Origin: Firmicutes bacterium AM31-12AC | GTDB lineage: Bacteria > Bacillota > Clostridia > Lachnospirales > Lachnospiraceae | Length of the DNA stretch: 64,000 nt | Reading direction: 5' to 3' | NCBI GenBank assembly: GCA_003480425.1 | Contig: QUJA01000002.1 | Location: 124,001 to 188,000 of the forward strand | Part shown: positions 17,495-26,705 of the stretch, one piece after another | Numbering within the stretch: the first letter of the stretch is position 1 | Layout: every line of letters starts with the position of its first letter | Notes under the pieces: model-generated | Databases searched by the model: none | Told to the model about the DNA's origin: nothing | Seen by the model: the letters and a program-made list of their open reading frames with translations, nothing else | Program-made: the position numbers and the translations under genes

Positions 17495-20275
17495 ATGCAG
17501 ATAACAGATGTTAAAATTAATGGAATGAAGAATCCAGAGGGATTTGAATTTGACACAGTCAGAGTGTCCTGGAAAGTACGGAATACAGAAGCGAAGGAAC
17601 AAAAAAATGCGAAAATCGAAGTAGCAACAGACAAAGAATTCCAGACAATCGTAGCAGAAAAAGAAGGCACTGAATTGAATGCTGCTTCCGAGAAGCTGGA
17701 GATTACTCTACAACCTCGGACCAGATACTATGTGCGTGTAACAGTTGAGAATGAGCAGAGGGAGAGCGCAGTTAGCGAACCTGTCTATTTTGAGACTGCA
17801 AAGATGGAGGAGCCATGGACTGCAAAGTGGATCACAACAGCAGAAGACGATAAATTTGCTCCAACATTTACAAAGACATTTAAAGCTGAAAAAACGGGCG
17901 AGAAGAAATTAGAATCAGCAAAGCTCTACATCAGCGGTCTTGGTCTTTTCACAGCACATTTGAATGGCAAGAAGATCGGAAATGAAGTTCTGACACCTTA
18001 TTACAGCGATTATCATGAGGAAGAGCAGTATCTGACATTTGATGTGACAGATGAAATAAAGGAAGAAAACAAGCTGGAAGTTTCTCTTGGAAATGGATGG
18101 TATAAAGGAAAATTTGGTCTGGCAGGACAGAAAGAGAACTTTGGAAGTCATTTTCTTTTGATTGCAGAGCTTCACCTTACTTATACAGATGGAGAAGAGC
18201 AGGTAATTGCAACAGACGACACATGGAATTATACGGGATCAGATATTGAAGATAACAGTATTTATGACGGAGAAATCATCAATCATCTGCTGTGGGATGG
18301 AAAAGAAAATGCAGAGAAAAAAGCGGTTCTTGCAGATGAGACAATCAAAATTGGAAAACTGATTCCAAGATACAGCCTTCCGGTAAAAGAAATGGAAGAT
18401 ATGTCAGTGAAGGAAATCATCCATACTCCTGCAGGAGAAACGGTACTTGATTTTGGGCAGAATTTTGCTGGATATATTACATTTACAAACCATCAGAAAA
18501 AGGGAACAAAATTAGTGTTTGATTTTGGAGAAATTCTTCAGAATGGAAACTTCTACAACGAGAACTATCGTTCTGCAAAATCACAGTTCGTATACATTTC
18601 AGATGGAAGAGAAGAACTGGTAAAACCTTCCTTCACTTATTTTGGATTCCGTTACGTTTGTGTACAGGGATGGGAAGGTGAACTGACAAAAACAGATATT
18701 CTTGGTAAAGCAGTTTATTCAGAGATGGATACAACAGGAAAAATCGAGACTGGACATGCAGGTGTGAACCGCTTGTTCCTGAATGCAATGTGGGGACAGA
18801 AATCCAACTCTCTGGATTTCCCGACCGATTGTCCGCAGCGAGATGAGCGTCTTGGATGGTGCGGAGATGCACAGGTATTCTGCCGTACAGCAGCTTACAA
18901 CATGGATACAGCAGCATTTTACCAGAAATTTATTCATGATCTGCGCCTGGCACAGAACAAGGCTGGTGGAATCCTTCCAGGAGTGATTCCGGTATTTATG
19001 CCCGGTACAGAAATTGCAAGTAGTGTCTGGAGTGATATTGCCACATTTTTACCGGAAGCATTGTATGAATATTATGGAGATAAAGAGGCGTTAAAAGAAA
19101 ATTACCCGATGATGAAAGACTGGGTAGACTGGATTACAGAGCAGGATAAGGCAAGAGGCCAGAAATATTTATATGATTTTGGAAATCAGTTGGGAGACTG
19201 GCTTGCATTGGATGGACGTACTGAGCAGAGTATGGAAGGTGGAACAGATGAATATTTCATTGGTTCATGTTATTATTCTATGTCTGTTAAGAAAGTGGCA
19301 AAAGCTGCAGAAATTCTTGACCTTGAAGTAGATGCGAAGAAATACAATGAACTTTACAAAAACATTTATGCTGCAATTTTACGTGAATATTTTACAGAGA
19401 GCGGTCGACTGGCAATTGATACACAGACAGGATATCTGGTTTCCTTGTACTCTGGTGTATACAAAGAAAAAGAACTGGTTGTAGAAGGATTGAAAGGAAG
19501 ACTGTTCAAAGACTGTTATAAGTTAAAAGGTGGATTTGTCGGGGCTCCGATTATGTGTAAAGTGATGGCAGAAAATGGAATGGAAGAAGAGGCGTTCTAC
19601 TTCCTGATGCAGGAAGATTATCCAGGTTGGATGCACTGTATTGAACTGGGAGCAACTACTGTATGGGAGCGTTGGAACTCTGTACTGGATAATGGAATGC
19701 TCAGTGGAACAATGATGAATTCTCTGAATCATTATGCATATGGTGCAATCGTAGAATATCTGTATCGTGACGTTGCAGGATTAAAGGCACTTGAGCCAGG
19801 ATTTAAGAAAGCATTGATCACACCGCTTATGAATGGAAAGCTTGGATTTATGAAGATGTCTTATGATTCTGTTTACGGACAGTATCGTGTGGAGTGGAAG
19901 ATCAATAAAGATGGTTCTGTTCACGCAGAGATTGAAGTTCCATTCAATTGTAATGCAGTAATTGGACTTCCGTTCTATGAAGGTGAAGTGGAAGAAGTTG
20001 GAGCCGGTGTGCATGTGTATGACTATCAGCCAACAGAAGATTTGAGACACAGATATACAAAGAAAACATTGTTTAAAGATATGATGAAAGATGAAAAGGC
20101 AATGGCAATCATCGAAAGAGTATCTCCAATGCTGATGCATTTCTTGTCTACAGGAAATCAGGACTACTTCTTCGAGAGCCTGGATACAATGAAACGATTG
20201 ACATTCATGGGATTCAGACCGGAAGAAATTGACGAATTAAGCAAAGAACTTACAAGTCTTGTCGAGGAGGATTAA
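17495..20275 (+). CDS. Alpha-L-rhamnosidase, GH78
   Basis: Inverting hydrolase that removes terminal alpha-L-rhamnose. The 926-aa protein has no signal peptide, so it acts in the cytoplasm on imported glycosides. N-terminal fibronectin-like and Bac_rhamnosid beta domains cover about residues 1-400. The (alpha/alpha)6 barrel carries the signature DCPQRDERLGWCGD at residues 445-458 (general acid E451) and TTVWERW with E725, the likely base. A beta domain and a helical extension of ~75 residues (about 850-926) follow, resembling the short helical tails on some clostridial glycosidases. It is the first gene of a tight run: the MBL start codon lies one base after its stop. Confidence 0.95.
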   Translation: MQITDVKINGMKNPEGFEFDTVRVSWKVRNTEAKEQKNAKIEVATDKEFQTIVAEKEGTELNAASEKLEITLQPRTRYYVRVTVENEQRESAVSEPVYFETAKMEEPWTAKWITTAEDDKFAPTFTKTFKAEKTGEKKLESAKLYISGLGLFTAHLNGKKIGNEVLTPYYSDYHEEEQYLTFDVTDEIKEENKLEVSLGNGWYKGKFGLAGQKENFGSHFLLIAELHLTYTDGEEQVIATDDTWNYTGSDIEDNSIYDGEIINHLLWDGKENAEKKAVLADETIKIGKLIPRYSLPVKEMEDMSVKEIIHTPAGETVLDFGQNFAGYITFTNHQKKGTKLVFDFGEILQNGNFYNENYRSAKSQFVYISDGREELVKPSFTYFGFRYVCVQGWEGELTKTDILGKAVYSEMDTTGKIETGHAGVNRLFLNAMWGQKSNSLDFPTDCPQRDERLGWCGDAQVFCRTAAYNMDTAAFYQKFIHDLRLAQNKAGGILPGVIPVFMPGTEIASSVWSDIATFLPEALYEYYGDKEALKENYPMMKDWVDWITEQDKARGQKYLYDFGNQLGDWLALDGRTEQSMEGGTDEYFIGSCYYSMSVKKVAKAAEILDLEVDAKKYNELYKNIYAAILREYFTESGRLAIDTQTGYLVSLYSGVYKEKELVVEGLKGRLFKDCYKLKGGFVGAPIMCKVMAENGMEEEAFYFLMQEDYPGWMHCIELGATTVWERWNSVLDNGMLSGTMMNSLNHYAYGAIVEYLYRDVAGLKALEPGFKKALITPLMNGKLGFMKMSYDSVYGQYRVEWKINKDGSVHAEIEVPFNCNAVIGLPFYEGEVEEVGAGVHVYDYQPTEDLRHRYTKKTLFKDMMKDEKAMAIIERVSPMLMHFLSTGNQDYFFESLDTMKRLTFMGFRPEEIDELSKELTSLVEED

Positions 20276-20276
20276 T

Positions 20277-21103
20277 ATGGTTGAATATTATAAATCAGAG
20301 AAAATAAACGAAACTATGATAGCAATTCGAAGCATGACAGGAGAAATCATGTATCTTGTTGAAGGACAGGACAAGGCAGTTTTGATTGATACTTGCCTTG
20401 GAGTTGGTCATTTAAGACAGTTTGTTGAAAATCTGACAGAGAAACCGATCACAGTTTTGTTGACGCATGGACATGTGGATCATGCGTTGGGTGCACCGGA
20501 ATTTGATGAAGTATATATGAATTCAGCAGATATAGAAGTATATGAGAAAATGAGTCCGCTGGAAGAACGAATCGGATACATTCAGGCGAATCTGGGAGGA
20601 AATCTTCCTGCATTTACAGAAGATGATTATGTTAAGCCTTCACCGGCAGATTTTAAGGAATTAACAGATGAACAGAGTTTGATCTCGGAGGAGTGCATAT
20701 CGAAGTATATGCACTTCCGGGACATACTCATGGAACAATGGTGATGTTGATTCCAGAAGAGCGAGCTTTGATCCTTGGAGATGCATGCAATAACTCTACG
20801 TTCCTTTTTGATGAAAATTCGTTGTCTGTAAATGAATACAGAGAAAATCTGATTCAGGTAAAAGAAAAACTGGAAGGAAGATATGATACGACCTATCTTT
20901 GCCATCATGTGATGACAGCGTCGAAAGATATGATTGCCCATGTGATAGAAGTGTGTGATGAGATTCTTGATGGAAAGGCAGATGATATCCCGTTTGAATT
21001 TATGGGACACCATGCATTTGTGGCTAAGAAAGCGAACGAAAGATTTGAACGTGTAGATGGTGGAGAAGGAAACATTATCTATGATAAAGAAAAATTGAAA
21101 TAG
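20277..21103 (+). CDS. Metallo-beta-lactamase-fold hydrolase, frameshifted
   Basis: The zinc hydrolase fold shows the HxHxDH motif as THGHVDHALG near residue 66, then LPGHTHG and later GDAC for the remaining metal ligands. The first frame runs off at about 20680 in a TTT tract. One added T restores SFDLGGVHIEVYALPGH and gives a 275-aa protein. The start ATG (20277) lies behind GGAGGATT, embedded in the end of the rhamnosidase gene, so translation is coupled. Stand-alone MBL hydrolases of this type often act on esters or lactones. Here it could process an acyl or aglycone group, but no substrate can be assigned. Confidence 0.85.
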
Positions 21104-21121
21104 GTTTGAAGAGGAAGCAAG

Positions 21122-22111
21122 ATGAATTATTTAGCAATTGATGTTGGAGGAACATTTATAAAATATGCAGTCATTACAGACGATTGTATGATTGTTGAAA
21201 AAAATAAAATACCGACACCGCAGGAAAATTTTGATGAATTTATTGATTCATTAGTTGGAATTTATCAAGAGGTATCAAAGTCCTGTGTTTTAGAGGGGAT
21301 AGCACTTAGTATGCCTGGAATTATTGATTCTAAAAAAGGATTTATGTATACAGGCGGAAGTCTGCGTTATATCAGTAATGTGAATATAGTAGAGATTCTG
21401 CAGAATAAAACAGGACTTCCAGTGACGGTAGAAAATGATGCGAAATGTGCGGCAGTTGCAGAACTGTGGAAAGGTGCTTTGAAAGACTGTGAAAATGCAG
21501 TTGTAATTGTGTGTGGTACCGCAGTTGGAGGAGCAGTTATTCGCAATCGTGAAGTTGTAAGTGGAAAGAATTTTATGGCGGGGGAATTCAGCTATGTGAT
21601 GACAGACAGTGTGGGGGAATATAAGATGTCAAACTGTCTGGCAGAAACTGCAGGAGCACCGGCTCTTTTAAAAAGTGTGTCAGAAGAAACAGGAATACCA
21701 GTGGAAAAGTTAAGTGGAGAAAAAGCATTTTCGTTAGCGAATCAAGGAGATGAACATGCACTGGAAGGAATCAGAAAGCATGCCAAAAAGCTGGCGGTGC
21801 AGATTCACAATTATCAGTATATTTTCGACCCGGAAAAGATTGCAATCGGTGGTGGAATCAGCGAACAGCCATTATTGTTACAGTTAATAAAAGAAGAGCT
21901 GACAAAGATTAATGGAATTTTTCCATGGACACTTCCGATACCGGAGGTGACAACCTGCAAGTTCTTTAATGATGCTAACTTGATCGGTGCCGTTTATGTA
22001 CATATTAAATCTCGCGAAAAGACGATCAGTATGGATAAAGTAAATGAGCTTATGGAATTGTTGGAAAATCGTCGGGAAGGCGAATATTTGAAGGCGCTGT
22101 TAATGGAATAA
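21122..22111 (+). CDS. ROK-family sugar kinase (possible beta-glucoside kinase)
   Basis: The 329-aa ROK protein has the ATP phosphate-binding motif DVGGTFIK at residues 7-14, a central ENDAKCAAVAE segment with the catalytic aspartate, and a VCGTAVGGAVI phosphate loop. It lacks an N-terminal DNA-binding domain, so it is a kinase, not a repressor. It also lacks the CxCGxxGCxE zinc motif common in ROK glucokinases. A ~35-residue helical C-terminal extension is present. It sits 18 bases after the MBL gene and before a 6-phospho-beta-glucosidase. The neighbour suggests it phosphorylates an intracellular beta-glucoside at C6, as BglK does; plain glucokinase remains possible. Confidence 0.85.
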   Translation: MNYLAIDVGGTFIKYAVITDDCMIVEKNKIPTPQENFDEFIDSLVGIYQEVSKSCVLEGIALSMPGIIDSKKGFMYTGGSLRYISNVNIVEILQNKTGLPVTVENDAKCAAVAELWKGALKDCENAVVIVCGTAVGGAVIRNREVVSGKNFMAGEFSYVMTDSVGEYKMSNCLAETAGAPALLKSVSEETGIPVEKLSGEKAFSLANQGDEHALEGIRKHAKKLAVQIHNYQYIFDPEKIAIGGGISEQPLLLQLIKEELTKINGIFPWTLPIPEVTTCKFFNDANLIGAVYVHIKSREKTISMDKVNELMELLENRREGEYLKALLME

Positions 22112-22131
22112 AAACGCAAAGGAGATTAATT

Positions 22132-22161
22132 ATGATTCAGAATCAAAATGTTATTGTATGA
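22132..22161 (+). CDS. Nine-codon open frame with strong RBS (leader or gene remnant)
   Basis: AAAGGAGATTAATT precedes ATG at 22132, but the frame stops after MIQNQNVIV. This is a well-formed translation start with almost no gene, 55 bases ahead of the GH1 start. It may be a leader peptide that tunes GH1 expression or the stub of a deleted gene. Confidence 0.3.
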   Translation: MIQNQNVIV

Positions 22162-22198
22162 AATCTTATAATTATTCCGGAAGGTGGAAATTGTATAA

Positions 22199-23620
<1,422 letters not shown>

Positions 23621-23625
23621 AATAA

Positions 23626-24135
23626 AATTCATATAGCAAAAAAAGAGTAAAAAGTGCAAGAAAAGGATATATAATTAATAGCCTATCTGCAAAAGATTAT
23701 GCAGGTGATTCCACAGGTCAGGTAGCAATGAATGCAATTAATGCAATGAACGGACAGATGACTTACTTTTATACAAATAAAGTAGGAATGAATCCTATAG
23801 TAGCAGGAAATATTCTTCTGATTTCAAAAATTACAGATGGAATTTCAGATATTGTAATGGGACGTCTGGTAGATAAAACAAATACAAAAGACGGAAAAGC
23901 AAGACCTTGGCTGAAATGGATGATTATCCCTACATTACTTGCTATGATTTTACTGTTCACTGTTCCAAAGGGTGGAGGTGTAGGTGGAGCTGGTATTGGT
24001 ATCGTTGGAACAATTATCCGTATCATTGCACCTGCAAATATTACAGTATTCATTTTAGGAAACTGTCTTGTTACATTTGCAACAGCACCAATCGTTGCAG
24101 TTCTTCCAGCTATGGTTATCAACTGTGCAGAATAG
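23626..24135 (+). pseudogene. Remnant of a second GPH symporter
   Basis: The sequence encodes about 150 residues recognisable as GPH transporter, against ~450 for an intact protein. The first part matches helices 1-3 with the family motif KITDGISDIVMGRLVDKTNTKDGKARP (near 23830-23910). After a Gly-rich stretch the sequence jumps to a helix 8-9-like segment ending LPAMVINCAE, then stops at 24133-24135. The reading frame is open upstream to 23626 but has no good start site. A strong terminator follows immediately, so the 3' end is genuine. This is most simply an internally deleted, decayed transporter left behind GH1. Confidence 0.72.
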
Positions 24136-24141
24136 TTAGTG

Positions 24142-24187
24142 AAAGACATATCATCTGAAAATGGATTTCGGGTGATATGTCTTTTTT
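24142..24187 (+). terminator. Terminator after the symporter remnant
   Basis: AAAGACATATCA (24142-24153) pairs with TGATATGTCTTT, followed by a T run to 24187. It closes the rhamnosidase-GH1 transcript. Confidence 0.88.
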
Positions 24188-24253
24188 AGATTACCTTAAT
24201 TTGATTGAAGTACGTATTAATATATAATATGCTTATGATAAGGAAAGAAGATT

Positions 24254-24463
24254 TTAAGAAATATCTAAATTAATCGGCTCATCCAGGTGTTCAGAAACAT
24301 ATTTCCCATTTTTCTTTCGTTGTCGGACGCATTCAGTCAGAAGATATTCAATCTGACCATTCACAGAACGAAAATCATCTTCTGCCCAGGCTGCAATTGC
24401 GTCATACAATTTGTTGGAGAGACGCAGAGGAACTTGTTTCTTTTTATTATCCTTTTCAGCCAT
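24254..24463 (-). CDS. Ribbon-helix-helix (Arc-like) DNA-binding protein
   Basis: The 69-aa protein starts with a lysine-rich stretch, then a beta-strand [14 protein letters not shown], then two helices with the loop [10 protein letters not shown]. This is the classic ribbon-helix-helix fold of Arc/MetJ repressors, which bind palindromic half-sites as dimers. It begins two bases after the SPFH stop codon, so the two form one operon. The operon promoter contains tandem TGATATCA palindromes, making this the likely autorepressor. A toxin partner is not evident; the SPFH protein does not look like one. Confidence 0.85.
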   Translation of the reverse strand: MAEKDNKKKQVPLRLSNKLYDAIAAWAEDDFRSVNGQIEYLLTECVRQRKKNGKYVSEHLDEPINLDIS

Positions 24464-24465
24464 AA

Positions 24466-25506
24466 TTAATACAGGCTTCCAGAATTAATAATTGGTTGGG
24501 TGTCATGGTTACCACACAGAACAACCAGTAGATTAGATACCATAGCAGCCTTACGTTCTTCATCCAGTTCTACAACATCTTTTTCATTTAATTGATTAAG
24601 AGCCATTTCAACCATTCCGACAGCACCGTCAACAATCATTTTTCTTGCATCAATGATTGCAGAGGCTTGCTGACGTTGAAGCATAACAGCGGCAATTTCA
24701 GGAGCGTAAGCAAGATAAGTGATCCGTGCTTCAATAATCTCAAGACCTGCATCGGACACTTTATTCTGAATTTCTTCGCGGATTCTCGCGGCAACAATCT
24801 CACTGGAGCCACGCAGACTTCCTTCATCTGCCTGACCATCCCCCGTTGTATCTACATCAGGTGCAGTATCATATGGATAGATGCGGACAATATTACGAAG
24901 AGCACCATCACATTGCAGGGAAAGATATTCTTTGTAATTATCTACATTGAAAACAGCTTTCGCTGTGTCCACTACGCGCCATGTGACAGCAATCCCGATT
25001 TCAATTGGATTTCCCAGACAGTCATTAATTTTCTGACGGGAATTATTGAGTGTCATAATTTTGAGAGAAATCTTTTTGCTTGAAGATTCTTCTGCTGTTC
25101 CGGTTGTAGAAATTCCTAAAATGTTAGAAAGGTTTGCATTTTTCTTTGCATTATTATCAACATCACCACTCTGGCTTAATTTTGTTTTGGAAGCAGGATT
25201 TACACTTGTACAGAAAGGATTCACAAAATAGAATCCGGCCTCTTTGAGTGTACCCACATAATTACCGAAAAGAGTAAGTACGAGAGCTTCCTGTGGTTTA
25301 AGGACTTTCAGACCGAGGAATGGAACCCATCCAATACTAAGCCAGATAATACTGATAATCAATACAGTAATAGCAGGTGCAGTAACTGAAAATCCCATGG
25401 ATATAGCAGAAAAAATACATCCGGCAATTGCAATCATATAAAGGAAAGAAAAAAGCAGAAGCATTCCCATTCCATTCTTTTTAGTTGACAATATTTTCTC
25501 ATTCAT
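24466..25506 (-). CDS. SPFH/Band 7 (prohibitin-like) membrane protein
   Basis: The 346-aa protein has two hydrophobic helices at about residues 13-35 and 38-65 and then an SPFH/Band-7 domain ([25 protein letters not shown] onward). A helical region near 240-300 contains [21 protein letters not shown], the typical assembly segment. Such proteins form membrane microdomain scaffolds or modulate membrane proteases. The start is preceded by AAAGGAGGAATCAAC. It is co-transcribed with the RHH gene behind it. Its client is unknown. Confidence 0.9.
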   Translation of the reverse strand: MNEKILSTKKNGMGMLLLFSFLYMIAIAGCIFSAISMGFSVTAPAITVLIISIIWLSIGWVPFLGLKVLKPQEALVLTLFGNYVGTLKEAGFYFVNPFCTSVNPASKTKLSQSGDVDNNAKKNANLSNILGISTTGTAEESSSKKISLKIMTLNNSRQKINDCLGNPIEIGIAVTWRVVDTAKAVFNVDNYKEYLSLQCDGALRNIVRIYPYDTAPDVDTTGDGQADEGSLRGSSEIVAARIREEIQNKVSDAGLEIIEARITYLAYAPEIAAVMLQRQQASAIIDARKMIVDGAVGMVEMALNQLNEKDVVELDEERKAAMVSNLLVVLCGNHDTQPIINSGSLY

Positions 25507-25541
25507 GTTGATTCCTCCTTTAAAATAGAATGAAATTTATT

Positions 25542-25579
25542 TGATATCATTATGATATCACCTATTGCGAAAAAGTCAA
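25542..25579 (-). promoter_or_regulatory. Promoter with tandem palindromic operator of the SPFH-RHH operon
   Basis: On the minus strand TTGACT (25579-25574), a 16-base spacer and TATCAT (25557-25552) form the promoter. The -10 lies inside TGATATCAT-T-ATGATATCA (25542-25560), a 19-base palindrome made of two self-complementary TGATATCA boxes 11 bases apart. Tandem 8-bp boxes are typical of ribbon-helix-helix repressors, and the operon encodes one. Confidence 0.75.
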
Positions 25580-25624
25580 TATACTAAAAATAATTGATAT
25601 ATAATTAATGGTAATGGATAGGAG

Positions 25625-26530
25625 TCATTGAAGTTGTCGATACTTTTGAGGCGTAGATCCTTTCAGCTCTTTAAATTTTCGAATAAAATAACTTACATTT
25701 TCAAATCCGCAGTCCAAACTAATCTCCAGTACGCTCTTAGTAGTATCTCGCAACATTTCACAAGCTTGTTCGATACGGTATTGAATCAGGTATTTCATTG
25801 GCGGCATACCGGTGATATCTTTGAAAAAACGGCATAGGTATTGGCTGTTACATTCCGCGATTTCAGCAAGGTTATCTAAAGAAATATGTTCAGGATAATG
25901 CAACTCCATATAGGAAACAAGTTTTTTGTAGCGTGCAATTTTCTGGCGGTCAGAGGATGAAAGTGTATCATTTTTCTGAAGAAAAAAATGATGCAAATAC
26001 ATCGTGCTCATCAATTCCAATAACTGCAATTTACAGGAGATATACCAATTCTCAGTTTGCAAGAGAGAATCATGCAAAATTTTTTGAATCCGTGGATAAA
26101 GCACAGGATAAAGAGCATCATTTGGGTGTAATACGTGAGGAAAAATATTATCGTGGTTTATAAATGGCTGCAGGATATCTGTCTGCAATGCATCAGAATA
26201 TTGAAAAGCCAAAAGCTCAGGATTGAAAATGAATACGTCGTGTATGGTGCCTTTTTTTAACCCGGTGATTTGATGTAAATCCCCACTATTTAAAAAAGCA
26301 ATATCACCTTCGTTTAATATATATTGCTCCAGATTGATTTCAAATTCATAACTTCCTTTGAGGATTAAGATGATTTCTATTGTGTGATGCCAGTGGCGCT
26401 CCACAAAGAAATGATTTGGATAAAATGAGTTGTTTCCTGATTCAAAGTGGAGTCCGATCATAGGATGCTTTTTGGTTCCGTGAGATGCATGTTCCTTTAA
26501 GGAAGTATCGAGATAAGTTTTATTATACAT
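25625..26530 (-). CDS. AraC-family regulator with cupin sensor domain
   Basis: The 301-aa protein has an N-terminal AraC-type cupin sugar-sensing domain (VERHWHHTIEIILILKG near residue 45) and a C-terminal double helix-turn-helix (ISLDNLAEIAECNSQYLCRFFK; VLEISLDCGFENVSYFIRKFK). It is divergent from the GH31 gene with 175 bases between, so it most likely activates GH31 in response to its sugar. An inverted repeat in that gap is a candidate site. The start follows AAAGGAC. Confidence 0.93.
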   Translation of the reverse strand: MYNKTYLDTSLKEHASHGTKKHPMIGLHFESGNNSFYPNHFFVERHWHHTIEIILILKGSYEFEINLEQYILNEGDIAFLNSGDLHQITGLKKGTIHDVFIFNPELLAFQYSDALQTDILQPFINHDNIFPHVLHPNDALYPVLYPRIQKILHDSLLQTENWYISCKLQLLELMSTMYLHHFFLQKNDTLSSSDRQKIARYKKLVSYMELHYPEHISLDNLAEIAECNSQYLCRFFKDITGMPPMKYLIQYRIEQACEMLRDTTKSVLEISLDCGFENVSYFIRKFKELKGSTPQKYRQLQ

Positions 26531-26563
26531 AAATCAAAGTCCTTTCAAATGTATCAATTAAAT

Positions 26564-26599
26564 TTATAACACCTATAAAAAGTCAATATTGTGTTATAA
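26564..26599. promoter_or_regulatory. Inverted repeat in the araC-GH31 intergenic region
   Basis: TTATAACAC (26564-26572) and GTGTTATAA (26591-26599) are perfect complements 18 bases apart. They lie between the divergent regulator and GH31 genes, with a TATAAT at 26595-26600. Candidate operator. Confidence 0.5.
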
Positions 26600-26705
26600 T
26601 TATAGCGGATATTGCAAGAAATATCAAACCCATAACGATATACTGTGATTATAAGGCAACCATTTATCAGACAAGTGACGAAAATAAAACTAGGGAGGAA
26701 TCAAA

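Noticed and set aside
23769-24149. 126-codon minus-strand frame opposite the symporter remnant
   Set aside because: The plus strand encodes clear GPH transporter motifs; the minus frame is its mirror.
24254-25506. RHH/SPFH pair as a toxin-antitoxin system
   Set aside because: The partner is a 346-aa prohibitin-like membrane protein encoded first, not a small toxin following its antitoxin.
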